Part shown: in pieces, positions 8,390-16,928 of the stretch | How the letters are laid out: each line of letters begins with the position of its first letter | Numbering within the stretch: position 1 is the stretch's first letter | Assembly: GCA_964569295.1 (NCBI GenBank) | Contig: CAZMVU010000033.1 | Coordinates: 1 to 31,957 of the forward strand | Length of the DNA stretch: 31,957 nucleotides | Reading direction: 5' to 3' | Source of the DNA: CAZMVU01 sp964569295 | Lineage (GTDB): Bacteria > Hydrogenedentota > Hydrogenedentia > Hydrogenedentales > JAGMZX01 | Position numbers and translations under genes: made by a program | Notes under the pieces: model-generated | What the model was told of the DNA's origin: nothing | Seen by the model: only the letters and a program-made list of their open reading frames with translations | Databases searched by the model: none

Positions 8390-10375
8390 TCAGAAGTGTG
8401 GCACCTCCGGCTTGATAGTGGTCACGTTCTTCGCGCCGGCCAGGTCAATGAGGTCCGGCAAATCGTAGACCTCGAGCGCGCCATGCACGGTGTTGTTCAA
8501 CTGCCGGCGCGCGCGGGGTGTCCGCACGACGGCGTCCCACGAGGGGATGCCGCGCTCGAGGGTGACCGTGGTGAAGCGGTTTGGGTAGAGGGCAGCCGCA
8601 TGCAGGGCGGGCACGGCCGTCTCGCCCACGGCATGCAGCGCGACGGGGGTGTCGAGCGCGCGCACACACTGCATGATATCGTCGACGCGCATTCCGACAA
8701 ACGAGCGTCCCACGAGGTATGCCCGGAAGTAGTCGGTCCAGTCCGGGCCGATTTGGAAATCCCAGCCTTTGCTGTTTTCGGTTGACCGGGTTTCGCCCAT
8801 GGACCGCACATCCACTGCGAGTACCCGGGCGCCCTCGCTCACCATCCGCTCGATGTCGCCGCCGGCCTCGGCTTCCTTACCGTCCTCGTGCAGGTAGAGC
8901 ACGGTTCGGGTGGCGTCTTCCTCGGGCACGAAGTCGAGTGCGGGCAGGAGAATGCCCGGCTCCGGCTGTATGACCACCTTGTCGATGCGGTAGCCGTCAT
9001 GCGTGACGGTGTCCAGTTTTTCCCATTCGGGTTCCGGCAGTTCCGCCGGAGGGCGCGTGCCGGTGAGTTGCTTCACTTCTTCGCGCAAACCTTCGGGGGT
9101 TCGGCGTTCCGTGGCGCGTTTCTCGGCGAGTTTGTCCGCGCGTTCGGCGAGCACGTCGAAGATGGTGCGCATGTCCGGCAGTTTGACCACATGGCCCTCC
9201 GGCGTACACAGCGCCTGTTCGTCTGTGAGCACGTCGAACTCGGGCTCGGTGATATGCTCGTCCACACCGCGCAGCCAGCGGCTCATCCAGTGGGCCATGG
9301 CCTCGCGCCGTGGCTGGGAGAAGCCGTGCTTGTCGTTGTACTCGATAATGCTCACGCGCTCGGAGAAGCCGAGTTGCGCGTAGAGCCGCTTCGCCTCGCG
9401 GAAGGTGTTCCACGCACCCTCGATGTCGAAAAAATCCTGGGTGGCCGTGCAGATCAGCGTGGGTTTCGGCGCACGCATGTGCAGGTAGTCGGCATGGTCC
9501 ATGCCGAATTCGATCTGCGCGTAAATATCCTGCTCGGCGTCCTGCGGACCGATGGTGGCCAGCAGCCGCTCGAATGTGGTGAGGTAGCAGGATGGGGCCG
9601 CACAGGCGACGCGGTCATCGAGCGCCATGATGTAGCTCGATAACGTACCCCCGCCCGAGTTGCCGCTGCACCCGATGCGCTCCGGATCGACTTCCGGCCG
9701 CGACTCGAGGTAGTCGATGCCGCGCATGCCGTCCCAGATGCGGTACATGGCGATATTCGTGCCCGTGAGAATGCAGCCCACGCCCATCAGCGTGTGGTGC
9801 ATGGTCGTGCCGACCTCGGGCTTACCGTTGTCTTTCAGGTAGTAGTAGCGTTCGCCCTGGCCGATGGGGTCGTAGATGAGCGCGGCGATGCCGTTCTTCG
9901 CGAGCAGGATGCACGCGCGCTGGTAGACCTCGGAAGCCTTGCCGTTGTTGCTGTGGCCGCAGGGCACGAGCACCGCCGGGTAGGGCGGCTCGGCGTCGGG
10001 CAGGTAAAGGATGGCGGTTACCGGGTAGTCCGGCAGGCTTTCGTAGATAATCTTCTCGTAGCGCACCCCGCCCACGGTGCCGGTGTCAACGACCTGCGCA
10101 TCCAGCGGCGCGCGTTCCGGCCAGCCCCCGAGCTGTGATTCAAAGAAGTCGCGTTGTTTCTGCTGGTATTCGGCAATGGCTTCTTCGCTTTCGAGGGTCT
10201 TTTCGAAGCGCTCCGCGCGTTCCTCGAAATACCCCTGTGCGATGGCGTCGAGGTGCTCCTGCATCATGGTTTCACCGGCGATACCGTCGTACGATTCGCC
10301 CAACACGGCGAGGTCTTCAGCGTTGACAGCAAAAGAAAAGCAAATGACGATGGTGAGAAGAACGGCGGTTCTCAT
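8390..10375 (-). CDS. secreted acetyl-xylan-esterase-like hydrolase, two-domain
   Basis: A 661-aa protein with a signal peptide (MRTAVLLTIVICFSFAVNA, cut before EDL). The first alpha/beta hydrolase domain resembles acetyl xylan esterase-like enzymes. It has nucleophile Ser240 in GNSGG, probable acid Asp314 (ATQDFFD) and His350 (NDKHGF). A second alpha/beta-hydrolase-like domain occupies about 480-661, but its elbow reads AVGETAV, with no serine, so it is probably inactive. The start is fixed by GGGAGA seven bases before the ATG at 10375. The likely role is removing acyl groups from polysaccharides in the periplasm or outside; the substrate is not readable. It lies downstream of the DUF6807 and Tat-oxidoreductase genes but is separated from them by a palindromic repeat, so it may be transcribed on its own. 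Only 12 bp separate its stop from the convergent pseudopilin gene. Confidence 0.9.
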   Translation of the reverse strand: MRTAVLLTIVICFSFAVNAEDLAVLGESYDGIAGETMMQEHLDAIAQGYFEERAERFEKTLESEEAIAEYQQKQRDFFESQLGGWPERAPLDAQVVDTGTVGGVRYEKIIYESLPDYPVTAILYLPDAEPPYPAVLVPCGHSNNGKASEVYQRACILLAKNGIAALIYDPIGQGERYYYLKDNGKPEVGTTMHHTLMGVGCILTGTNIAMYRIWDGMRGIDYLESRPEVDPERIGCSGNSGGGTLSSYIMALDDRVACAAPSCYLTTFERLLATIGPQDAEQDIYAQIEFGMDHADYLHMRAPKPTLICTATQDFFDIEGAWNTFREAKRLYAQLGFSERVSIIEYNDKHGFSQPRREAMAHWMSRWLRGVDEHITEPEFDVLTDEQALCTPEGHVVKLPDMRTIFDVLAERADKLAEKRATERRTPEGLREEVKQLTGTRPPAELPEPEWEKLDTVTHDGYRIDKVVIQPEPGILLPALDFVPEEDATRTVLYLHEDGKEAEAGGDIERMVSEGARVLAVDVRSMGETRSTENSKGWDFQIGPDWTDYFRAYLVGRSFVGMRVDDIMQCVRALDTPVALHAVGETAVPALHAAALYPNRFTTVTLERGIPSWDAVVRTPRARRQLNNTVHGALEVYDLPDLIDLAGAKNVTTIKPEVPHF

Positions 10376-10414
10376 ATTGAAATCTCCCAGCATGTAGAAG
10401 CGGCTTCCAGTTTC

Positions 10415-10537
10415 TTTGTTGTGGCCGGTCTCCCGACCGAGCCACTCTTCAGACCGATGGTCTCCATCTACTTGACTGAGGACCGGGAGACCTGCGGTCA
10501 CAATTGGTGGCGCGGTCGGGAGACCGGCCACAACAAA
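10415..10537. repeat. long palindromic intergenic repeat
   Basis: A perfect 25-bp inverted repeat has arms 10415-10439 and 10513-10537. After one mismatch it extends by 5 more pairs (GCCAC 10441-10445 with GTGGC 10507-10511). The arms carry GGTCTCCCG and its complement CGGGAGACC. A further CGGGAGACC is at 10484-10492 in the loop, and AGACCGATGGTCT (10451-10463) is a smaller hairpin. It fills the gap between two same-strand genes. It resembles a REP/palindromic repeat or a very small mobile element. As RNA it would fold strongly and could trim or stabilise the mRNA. No target duplication was found. Confidence 0.75.
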
Positions 10538-10551
10538 GGGTCACATCGAGA

Positions 10552-11475
10552 TTACTTCTCCGCCGCATAGCGCTCATACTCCCTGGCGATGTCCAAGTCT
10601 TCCGGCGTGCCGGCGAAGACGAGCACCCGGTAGCGCAGTGTGAGCGGTTCGCCTTCCGCCAGGTCGACGTGGTCCTCCTCGAGCCAGTAGATGGGCGTGG
10701 GCGAGAAGAAGCCGTAGTCGCGGGTGAACCAGGGCGCCGGATGCCACCGGTTCGACGGATGCTGCAAGATGGCCAGGCCCTCGGTCTCGCCGCCGCGCGT
10801 CCCATAATAAGCGCACCAGGGCGACTTCTTGCCGAAGGTGCCCTCGGCATTCTTCGCGCCTTCGGCATTCACCAGTGTGCCGCCCTGCTCGACGCTGAGT
10901 TCGGGGACCATGCGCGCACTGAATAGCGAGTGGTTGGATTTATTAATGCGCACGTCGGTCAGCGGGTTCAGCGTGATGGTGAAATCGATGATTCGCAGGT
11001 TTTTCGACGGCGCGCTGATGACGATGCGCCGTTCGTCGCGGATGATGGGTTCTTTCTCCGGCCGTTTCCAGAGGCACACATCCTCGATGATGACCCGCCC
11101 ATCTTCTTCTGTGAGCTTTGGTCCCTGTGAGAGAATCTGTCCCGCGCTGTTCGCGGCTTGCCAGTAGTTGCCCGCATACCCGTGGCCTTCCACCTTGTCA
11201 CAACCGAAGAAGAGCGAGTGGTGGTGGGGATACGGTTCCGACGACTCGGTGGTTACACTCTCGCCGGTGGCCGGGCCGTTGACGGGGTAGAAGTAGGGAT
11301 ACTTCTGGTCGTGGGTGAAGGTGTACGCGGCGGCCACCTCGCCGCCGGCGGACACCACGATGCGGTCCGGTTCGAGTGCGGCGTCGAGTGTGGCAGGTTC
11401 GGCGGCGGCGCACATGGCAACGACTGTGATAAGCAAGGTGATACACGTGCCGATGATAAATGCTCGGTTTGACAT
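10552..11475 (-). CDS. DUF6807 (PmoA-like) family secreted protein
   Basis: A 307-aa protein with a signal peptide (MSNRAFIIGTCITLLITVVA, cut near CAAA). It matches the DUF6807 family (once labelled PmoA, though unrelated to membrane methane monooxygenase). The motifs are YPYFYPVNGP at about 59-68 and the histidine-rich YPHHHSLFFG at about 82-91. In this family such histidines suggest a galactose-mutarotase-like sugar-binding fold. GGAGG five bases before the ATG at 11475 fixes the start. It begins 66 bp after the Tat-exported oxidoreductase, a common pairing in polysaccharide-degrading bacteria, so a carbohydrate role is likely, with unknown reaction. Confidence 0.87.
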   Translation of the reverse strand: MSNRAFIIGTCITLLITVVAMCAAAEPATLDAALEPDRIVVSAGGEVAAAYTFTHDQKYPYFYPVNGPATGESVTTESSEPYPHHHSLFFGCDKVEGHGYAGNYWQAANSAGQILSQGPKLTEEDGRVIIEDVCLWKRPEKEPIIRDERRIVISAPSKNLRIIDFTITLNPLTDVRINKSNHSLFSARMVPELSVEQGGTLVNAEGAKNAEGTFGKKSPWCAYYGTRGGETEGLAILQHPSNRWHPAPWFTRDYGFFSPTPIYWLEEDHVDLAEGEPLTLRYRVLVFAGTPEDLDIAREYERYAAEK

Positions 11476-11541
11476 GACTTCCTCCAGAGTTCTCCCGCGG
11501 CTCGCGGGTACGCTCGCCCTCCCGGACGCACACACGTTGGT

Positions 11542-12852
11542 TCACCCCCGTCTTGCATACGGCAATTCCCAGGGTGTCCGGTAGGTGCGGCCGACGAGCG
11601 CATCGGCTTTGGGGTTGTTGGTGACCTTTTCCGCTTCGTTGTCCCAGTGGACTTCCGCGCCGCTGCGCAACGCCAGGTTGCCCAAATGCGCCACGGTGGA
11701 CACGAAGTGCCCGACCTCCATGTTCTCGACCGGTTCCTCGCGCGATTTCACGCAGTCGAGGAAATTGCGGATGTGCTTCGGGCGGCCATCGGTAACCGAG
11801 TCGAACTTCTTCGCTTCGAGGCTCTTCTTCTTCGGTTCGGGGATGATCTCCCAGCCGCTGTCGTCGATGATAACCGTACCCTCTTCGCCGTTGAAGAGCA
11901 TGCCGTGGGGGCGCCCGCCCGGTCCGAGGCCGCCGACCATCTCCTGCTCGAAGATGAGGTTGTAGCTCGGAAACTCGTAGATGGTGGCTTGCGTGTCGGG
12001 GGTTTCCGTGTTGTCCTCGACCACATACTTCCCGCCCACGGAACTCACGCGCTTGGGCACTTCGCGGCCCATGCCCCACAGGCAGATGTTCAAGAGATGC
12101 ACGCCCCAGTCCGTCATGAGGCCGCCTGCATAGTCCCAATACCAGCGGAAGTTGAAGTGGAACCGGTTCGGGTTGAACGGGCGCTTGGGCGCCGGCCCGA
12201 GCCAGAAGTCGTAGTCCACGCCTTGGGGCGGTTCCTGGTCCGGCGGATTGCCGATGCCGCCGACCCAGTCGAGGTAGGCCCAGGTGCGCACCATGCGAAT
12301 CTTGCCGAGCTTGCCCGAGTGGATGAATTTCACCGCGTCGCCGTAGTGTTCGCCGCTGCGCCACTGGGTGCCCATCTGGGCAATGCGCTTGTTCTGCTTC
12401 ACGGCCTCGAGCATGGCGCGGCCTTCGTCGATGCACTGGCCCAGCGGTTTCTCGACGTAGACGTCTTTCCCCGCCTGGCAGGCCAGCACCATGGGGAGCG
12501 CGTGCCAGTGGTCCGGCGTGGCCACGAGGACCACGTCGATATCGTTCCGGTCGAGTACGCGGTGGAAATCGGTCACGGTGTCGGGCTTGTGGCCGCGCCT
12601 TGCCTCGACCAGCTCGACGGCCTTGGCAAAGTTGTTCGTGTCCACGTCGCAGACAACAGGACAGTCCACCTCGGCATTGAGGAAAAAGGTGTCGAGGTCC
12701 ACCTTGCCAATGCCGCCGCAGCCGATGAGTCCGACCGTGATCTTTTCATTCGGGCTGACGGTGGGGGCCTGGGCGCTGGCTCTTGCAGCCAGGAGGCCGA
12801 AGCCGGCCGCGGCGGAAGTTCCAAGAAACTGCCTGCGGGTTGGCTGGCTCAT
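11542..12852 (-). CDS. Tat-exported Gfo/Idh/MocA-family oxidoreductase
   Basis: A 436-aa protein. The N-terminus has a Tat signal (TRRQFLGTSAAAGFGLLAARASA), so it is exported already folded with bound cofactor. The Rossmann motif GLIGCGGIG is at 41-49, TPDHWHA at 112-118 and EKPLG at 134-138. The C-terminal region has the aromatic DFWLGPAPKRPFNPNRFHF block of the long, secreted members common in planctomycetes and relatives. GAGGGA seven bases before the ATG at 12852 supports the start. It heads a run with the DUF6807 gene and perhaps the esterase. It probably acts on a glycoside or sugar in the periplasm, possibly as a redox-neutral glycosidase-like enzyme; the substrate is unknown. Confidence 0.93.
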   Translation of the reverse strand: MSQPTRRQFLGTSAAAGFGLLAARASAQAPTVSPNEKITVGLIGCGGIGKVDLDTFFLNAEVDCPVVCDVDTNNFAKAVELVEARRGHKPDTVTDFHRVLDRNDIDVVLVATPDHWHALPMVLACQAGKDVYVEKPLGQCIDEGRAMLEAVKQNKRIAQMGTQWRSGEHYGDAVKFIHSGKLGKIRMVRTWAYLDWVGGIGNPPDQEPPQGVDYDFWLGPAPKRPFNPNRFHFNFRWYWDYAGGLMTDWGVHLLNICLWGMGREVPKRVSSVGGKYVVEDNTETPDTQATIYEFPSYNLIFEQEMVGGLGPGGRPHGMLFNGEEGTVIIDDSGWEIIPEPKKKSLEAKKFDSVTDGRPKHIRNFLDCVKSREEPVENMEVGHFVSTVAHLGNLALRSGAEVHWDNEAEKVTNNPKADALVGRTYRTPWELPYARRG

Positions 12853-13030
12853 CGATTAGTCCCTCTTTGTGTTTGGCGCGTTCCCCGCTTGCGTCGTGCC
12901 GTGGGCACGCATCCTACCGGTAAGCATACTTGCTGCACCTTGCGAAAATCCAAGCGGCTTGTGGCAATAAGAGGGCCGCCGTTGTTATCCTGTGCTTCCC
13001 GGAGCGAAGTCAGAAGAGAGGAGTGCTTGC

Positions 13031-13828
13031 ATGCGTATTGCGCGGATAGCAATGCAGGATGAGTCGGTGACCCTCGCGGTGCAGCAACCCGGCGGCGCCC
13101 TCGTGCGCGCGGCCGGCAACATACTCGAGCAGAAAGTGCTGGTAACGGACGAGCCCGTGGTCCCGAAGCGCTGGCTGCCGCCCCTCGACCCGGCTGCCAT
13201 TCTTTGCATTGGCCGGAATTACGCCGAGCATGCGAAGGAAGGCGGCGCGGACTTGCCGGAATACCCCGTGCTCTTCGCGAAGAACCCCGGCGCCGCCCAT
13301 GGCCACCTCGACCCCATCCGCATTCCTTCGGTGTGTGAGGACGAAGTGGACTATGAGGGCGAGCTTGCCGTGGTCATTGGCCGGCCGGCGAAGAATGTCA
13401 GCGAGGAAGAAGCGCCCCACCACATCGCGGGGTACATGGTGGCCAACGACGTGTCGGCGCGCATATGGCAGCAGCACAAGGGCGGTTCGCAGTGGGTGCG
13501 GGGCAAGAGTTTCGATACGTTCGCGCCCATGGGGCCCTTCCTTGTGACGCCGGATGAGGCGCCGGACGTGCAGAACCTGGGCATCCGCACGTTGCTCAAT
13601 GGCCAGGAGATGCAAACGAGCAACACCCGCCATATGATTTTCCCCATCGCGCGGCTGATCAGCTTTCTCTCGCAAGACACCACGCTGTTGCCCGGCACCG
13701 TGATCCTCACGGGCACACCCGAGGGCGTCGGCTGGTTCAAGGAACCGCGCACGCTCCTGCACCCCGGCAACACCGTCGCCGTCGAGATCGAAGCCATCGG
13801 CACACTCGAGAATCCTGTCGGCGCATAG
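13031..13828 (+). CDS. fumarylacetoacetate hydrolase family protein
   Basis: A 265-aa protein with the FAH fold. GRNYAEHAKE is at 61-70. The metal site is DYEGELAVVIG (Glu109, Glu111) with Asp140 in NDVSAR. TGTPEGVGWF lies near the end. Members hydrolyse or decarboxylate beta-diketo or hydroxymuconate-type acids (for example ureidoglycolate lyase, HHDD isomerase, fumarylpyruvate hydrolase), and the sequence does not decide which. The ATG at 13031 is chosen because of GGAG seven bases upstream. It is divergent from the Tat oxidoreductase and 107 bp upstream of a transporter on the same strand, with which it may be cotranscribed. Cytoplasmic. Confidence 0.92.
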   Translation: MRIARIAMQDESVTLAVQQPGGALVRAAGNILEQKVLVTDEPVVPKRWLPPLDPAAILCIGRNYAEHAKEGGADLPEYPVLFAKNPGAAHGHLDPIRIPSVCEDEVDYEGELAVVIGRPAKNVSEEEAPHHIAGYMVANDVSARIWQQHKGGSQWVRGKSFDTFAPMGPFLVTPDEAPDVQNLGIRTLLNGQEMQTSNTRHMIFPIARLISFLSQDTTLLPGTVILTGTPEGVGWFKEPRTLLHPGNTVAVEIEAIGTLENPVGA

Positions 13829-13935
13829 CAGCAGCCGTCGCGGGCGCCGCCACGCTGGAATCGGGAAAGATGGCCGGTAAATCTGCTAAGCTGTGACGGC
13901 TTGGATGCCGGAGCAAGCGCTCAGGGGAGGCTCAT

Positions 13936-15270
13936 ATGAGTGATGGCGTACGTCCGAATCTGAAACGCGGTCTGACACGCGAACAGCACATATGGCGGTG
14001 GAAGGTACTGATTGCCACGTACATCGGCTACGCAGGCTATTACCTGACCCGCAAGGTCTTCGGTATCGTGAAGACCTCGCTTGCTGATCCGGAGACAGGC
14101 CTCGGCATCGAGCTGCACGACACCGCGCACATCTGGACGGCCTTTCTCGTGGCCTACATGATCGGCCAGTTCGTGAACAGCTTCGTCGGGCGCAAATGGG
14201 GGCCGCGGTTGCTGCTGTTGGGTGGGCTTGGCCTGTCCATCGTGTGCAACGTGATCTTCGGGTTCACGAATTCTTACTACACATTTCTGGTGTTCATGTT
14301 TTTCAATGGCCTGTTCCAGGCCAGCGGCTGGCCGGGCGTGGTGGGCGGCATTTCCGAGTGGCTGCGGCCCATGGAACGCGGCAGCATCATGGGGGTGTGG
14401 ACCACGAGTTACCTTATCGGCAACATGCTGGTGAAGGCGATCGGCGGTTACATGTTGCACGCGTACGGTTGGCGCTGGGCCTTTTTCGGCTGCACGCTGC
14501 TCAGCGTGGGGGTATGGCTGCTGATTTATTTCTGGCAGCGCAATAAGCCGGCGGATGTCGGTCTCGATCCTATCGTGTATGAGCACGATGAAGACGATGT
14601 GCGCGCGATTCGTGCTTCGCAGGAAGAACAGATACCTCTGCGCGATTATATGCACCTCGCCCTCAATCCCCTGGTGATTGCCATGGGGCTGAGCTATTTC
14701 TGCATTAAGTTTTTGCGTTATGCCCTCGATTCCTGGCTGCCCGCTTTCCTTAACATCCAAGGTATGGCGGTGGACCACGCCGCTTACTACTCCTCCGTGT
14801 TCGATATCGCCGGGCTTCCAGGCGCCATTCTGGCCGGCCTCGCGCTCGATTGGATATTCCGGGGCAACTGGGCCGCCTTATGCTTTACCATGGGCCTGGG
14901 CATGGTGGGAGGCTACCTGCTCGTCGTGTTTTACGGCTCGAATCCCTACGCGCTTGCCTTCAGTTTCGCGCTTGTAGGGTTCATGATGTACGGCCCGGAC
15001 ACTATCCTCTGTGGGGCGGGTGCGGTGACCGTGGCGGGTGAGCGCAATGGCGTGGCCTTGGCGGGACTCGTGAATGGTTTCGGCAGCATTGGCGCGGTGG
15101 TGCAGGAGGAAGTTATCGGATTATTGGTCAAGGGCGATCCCGATACCGGCATACGCAACACGAATATCCTCGCCCTCGCGATGAGCATTTTGTTCGTTGT
15201 GCTCATGGTGGGGGTCATGTGGCGCGTGTCCGTGGCGCACCGGAACAACGAGTCGATAGTGGGGCCGTAA
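13936..15270 (+). CDS. MFS transporter, organophosphate:phosphate antiporter (GlpT/UhpT) type
   Basis: A 444-aa inner-membrane transporter with about 12 hydrophobic helices. Features of the OPA family are GYAGYYLTRKVFGIVK in the first helix, NGLFQASGWPGVVGGISEW in helices 4-5 and GWRWAFFG in helix 6. Family members exchange glycerol 3-phosphate, hexose phosphates or phosphoglycerates for phosphate; the substrate here is not determined. GGGGAGG five bases before the ATG sets the start. The convergent neighbour is a glycerol-1-phosphate dehydrogenase-like gene, which makes a glycerol-phosphate substrate tempting but unproven. A small hairpin with a T-rich tail follows. Confidence 0.92.
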   Translation: MSDGVRPNLKRGLTREQHIWRWKVLIATYIGYAGYYLTRKVFGIVKTSLADPETGLGIELHDTAHIWTAFLVAYMIGQFVNSFVGRKWGPRLLLLGGLGLSIVCNVIFGFTNSYYTFLVFMFFNGLFQASGWPGVVGGISEWLRPMERGSIMGVWTTSYLIGNMLVKAIGGYMLHAYGWRWAFFGCTLLSVGVWLLIYFWQRNKPADVGLDPIVYEHDEDDVRAIRASQEEQIPLRDYMHLALNPLVIAMGLSYFCIKFLRYALDSWLPAFLNIQGMAVDHAAYYSSVFDIAGLPGAILAGLALDWIFRGNWAALCFTMGLGMVGGYLLVVFYGSNPYALAFSFALVGFMMYGPDTILCGAGAVTVAGERNGVALAGLVNGFGSIGAVVQEEVIGLLVKGDPDTGIRNTNILALAMSILFVVLMVGVMWRVSVAHRNNESIVGP

Positions 15271-15290
15271 ACCTTGCCGCATGCGGGAGG

Positions 15291-15319
15291 GACGTTGCCC
15301 CAACGTCTTCTTTGGTTCT
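15291..15319 (+). terminator. possible rho-independent terminator of the transporter gene
   Basis: GACGTTG (15291-15297), loop CCC, CAACGTC (15301-15307) makes a perfect 7-bp stem. It is followed by a T-rich but interrupted tail, TTCTTTGGTTCT. It lies 20 bp after the transporter stop. Confidence 0.45.
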
Positions 15320-15413
15320 GCGTGTAGGGGGGCGTGTAGGAGTGTGTGTGTGGAATGTCAAGAGGTCGCAGGGGGCTGCGCCCCTCCCTTGTTCCGGTTT
15401 TGAACTACTGTGC

Positions 15414-16703
15414 TTACACACCTGCGGCGGCGAGGACGGGGTCGATGGCTGCGGGCAGGAGTCCGAGTTGATACGCGAGATCGAGTACGGTGTAACGGTC
15501 GTAGATAAAGCGCGCATAGAGCAGGGCGCGGCGGGCATCTTCCCGGGTGAGGTTGATTTCCGCGAGGGTTGTGGGTGCGCCCGCGCCGGACAGCGTGCTG
15601 CGCACGTCCGCCGGGCCGGGTAGATCACGTGCGCGCAGGCCGTCGCGTAATGACTCCCAACCGACGCGCAGCCGCTCGAACTGTTCCTGGGCACGTGGAT
15701 GTTTCTCGGCGGCGGCGTCGAGCGTGGGCTGTGCAAGCAGGGGAAGGCCCGTGACAATATGATCGGCGGTGGTGTCCCAATCCGGCGGTGGCTGGAAGGT
15801 TGGCGACTCGCAGGCCATGACATAGCGGAACAGGGCCGCCGAGATGCACGCCGCCACACCCACGCGTGCCCCGTGCAGGCCGCACGCTTGTCCGGTCGCG
15901 ATGCTGCGCAGGTCCCACAGATGCGCCATCAGGTGCTCCGCGCCGCTGCCGGGGGCGGTGCTGCGGGCGAGGGACATGGCGGCCCCGCTCATAACCAGGC
16001 GCGTGGCCAGCATTTCATGGGCGTAGGCGCTACCCGCCGCGATCCCCCGGCCGATTTCCGCCACATCCTCCGCGCTCTGTTCGGCCACTTGGGCCGCTGA
16101 TGCGTCGACTGGTTCGTCGCTGATCTGTTGGGCGAGCCACCAATCCGTCAGGCTCAAGGGCATGGCCGCCAGCACGCCTACCCCGGCCGCAGTCAGGGCT
16201 GGCGGGGCTTTGGTGAGCACATCCGTATCGAGCACGACGGCCCGGGGGCCGCGGCTTGGCGCGCAGACTTTCCAGCGGTTGGTTACCAGCATGGCGCCGG
16301 TGGTGACGTAGCCGTTCATGCTGGCGGCGGTTCCCACCGCGATGTAGGGGAGGCTCAGCCGGCTGGCCGCCGCCTTGGTTACATCGTTCACGGCGCCGCT
16401 GCCGACAGCCATGAGGCCCGTGTAGCCTTCTGCCGCGTTCATCATAAGGCGCACGGTTTCTTCATCGGCCCGCGGCGTGTCGTCCAGCAGATGCAGCATG
16501 GTGCCGGGCATGTCGGTAAGGGCGGACGCGCTGTCTGTCCATGCCGCCCACGTGGCGGGATCGGCTACGATGAGCGTGTTCGGGCCGAGAAACGCCTTGC
16601 GGAATGGGGCCACCGCCACCCGCGCCCCTGGGCCAATGGACATGTGACTCGGCAGGCTGCGGTCCGCCGGCAGCACAACCGGGGCGGCTTCAGGCAGATG
16701 CAT
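15414..16703 (-). CDS. egsA: sn-glycerol-1-phosphate dehydrogenase-like protein
   Basis: A 429-aa member of the iron-alcohol-dehydrogenase/glycerol dehydrogenase superfamily, closest in motifs to G1P dehydrogenases (AraM/EgsA). Those reduce dihydroxyacetone phosphate to sn-glycerol 1-phosphate with NAD(P)H and a metal. The nucleotide-binding GSGAVND is at 101-107, VGTAASMNGY at 123-132, and expected metal ligands are Asp187, His257 (GAEHLMAH) and His277 (CGLHGAR). The frame continues about 90 codons upstream of the ATG at 16703, but that part looks non-coding; a purine-rich GAGGGGG stretch lies about 10 bp before this ATG. In bacteria G1P enters heptaprenylglyceryl phosphate or other ether lipids. 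No prenyl transferase gene is in the window. A glycerol dehydrogenase with another substrate is the alternative. Confidence 0.82.
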   Translation of the reverse strand: MHLPEAAPVVLPADRSLPSHMSIGPGARVAVAPFRKAFLGPNTLIVADPATWAAWTDSASALTDMPGTMLHLLDDTPRADEETVRLMMNAAEGYTGLMAVGSGAVNDVTKAAASRLSLPYIAVGTAASMNGYVTTGAMLVTNRWKVCAPSRGPRAVVLDTDVLTKAPPALTAAGVGVLAAMPLSLTDWWLAQQISDEPVDASAAQVAEQSAEDVAEIGRGIAAGSAYAHEMLATRLVMSGAAMSLARSTAPGSGAEHLMAHLWDLRSIATGQACGLHGARVGVAACISAALFRYVMACESPTFQPPPDWDTTADHIVTGLPLLAQPTLDAAAEKHPRAQEQFERLRVGWESLRDGLRARDLPGPADVRSTLSGAGAPTTLAEINLTREDARRALLYARFIYDRYTVLDLAYQLGLLPAAIDPVLAAAGV

Positions 16704-16928
16704 CGTGCAGCGCCCCCTCAAGTTCCACGGTCCTTGCGGGCAGGCCAACCATGGCGCGCGGGTTTGCGTGTTGGCACAGGTTGTGTCTGGCGGCGGAGCC
16801 CACGGCCCGGCCGCCATGCGCCGCTTGATGCGCATGGTCTTGCCCGGACTGCCCATGGGCACGCACCCTTTTCGCTCCGATCCTCCGCATGCCGTTATGG
16901 TACGTGTTAAGGGTATGTCTATGTCAAT
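16704..16928. other. intergenic part of the divergent region before element copy B
   Basis: This lies between the G1P dehydrogenase start and the mobile element. It is GC-rich to about 16900 and AT-rich afterwards, with GTTAAGGGTATG and ATGTCAATT near 16906-16928. It probably holds the promoter for one or both flanking genes, but none can be assigned with confidence. Confidence 0.35.

Noticed and set aside
11647..13062. 471-codon open frame on the plus strand
   Set aside because: Antisense to the Tat-exported oxidoreductase, whose motifs and signal peptide are clear; the opposite frame has no recognisable features.
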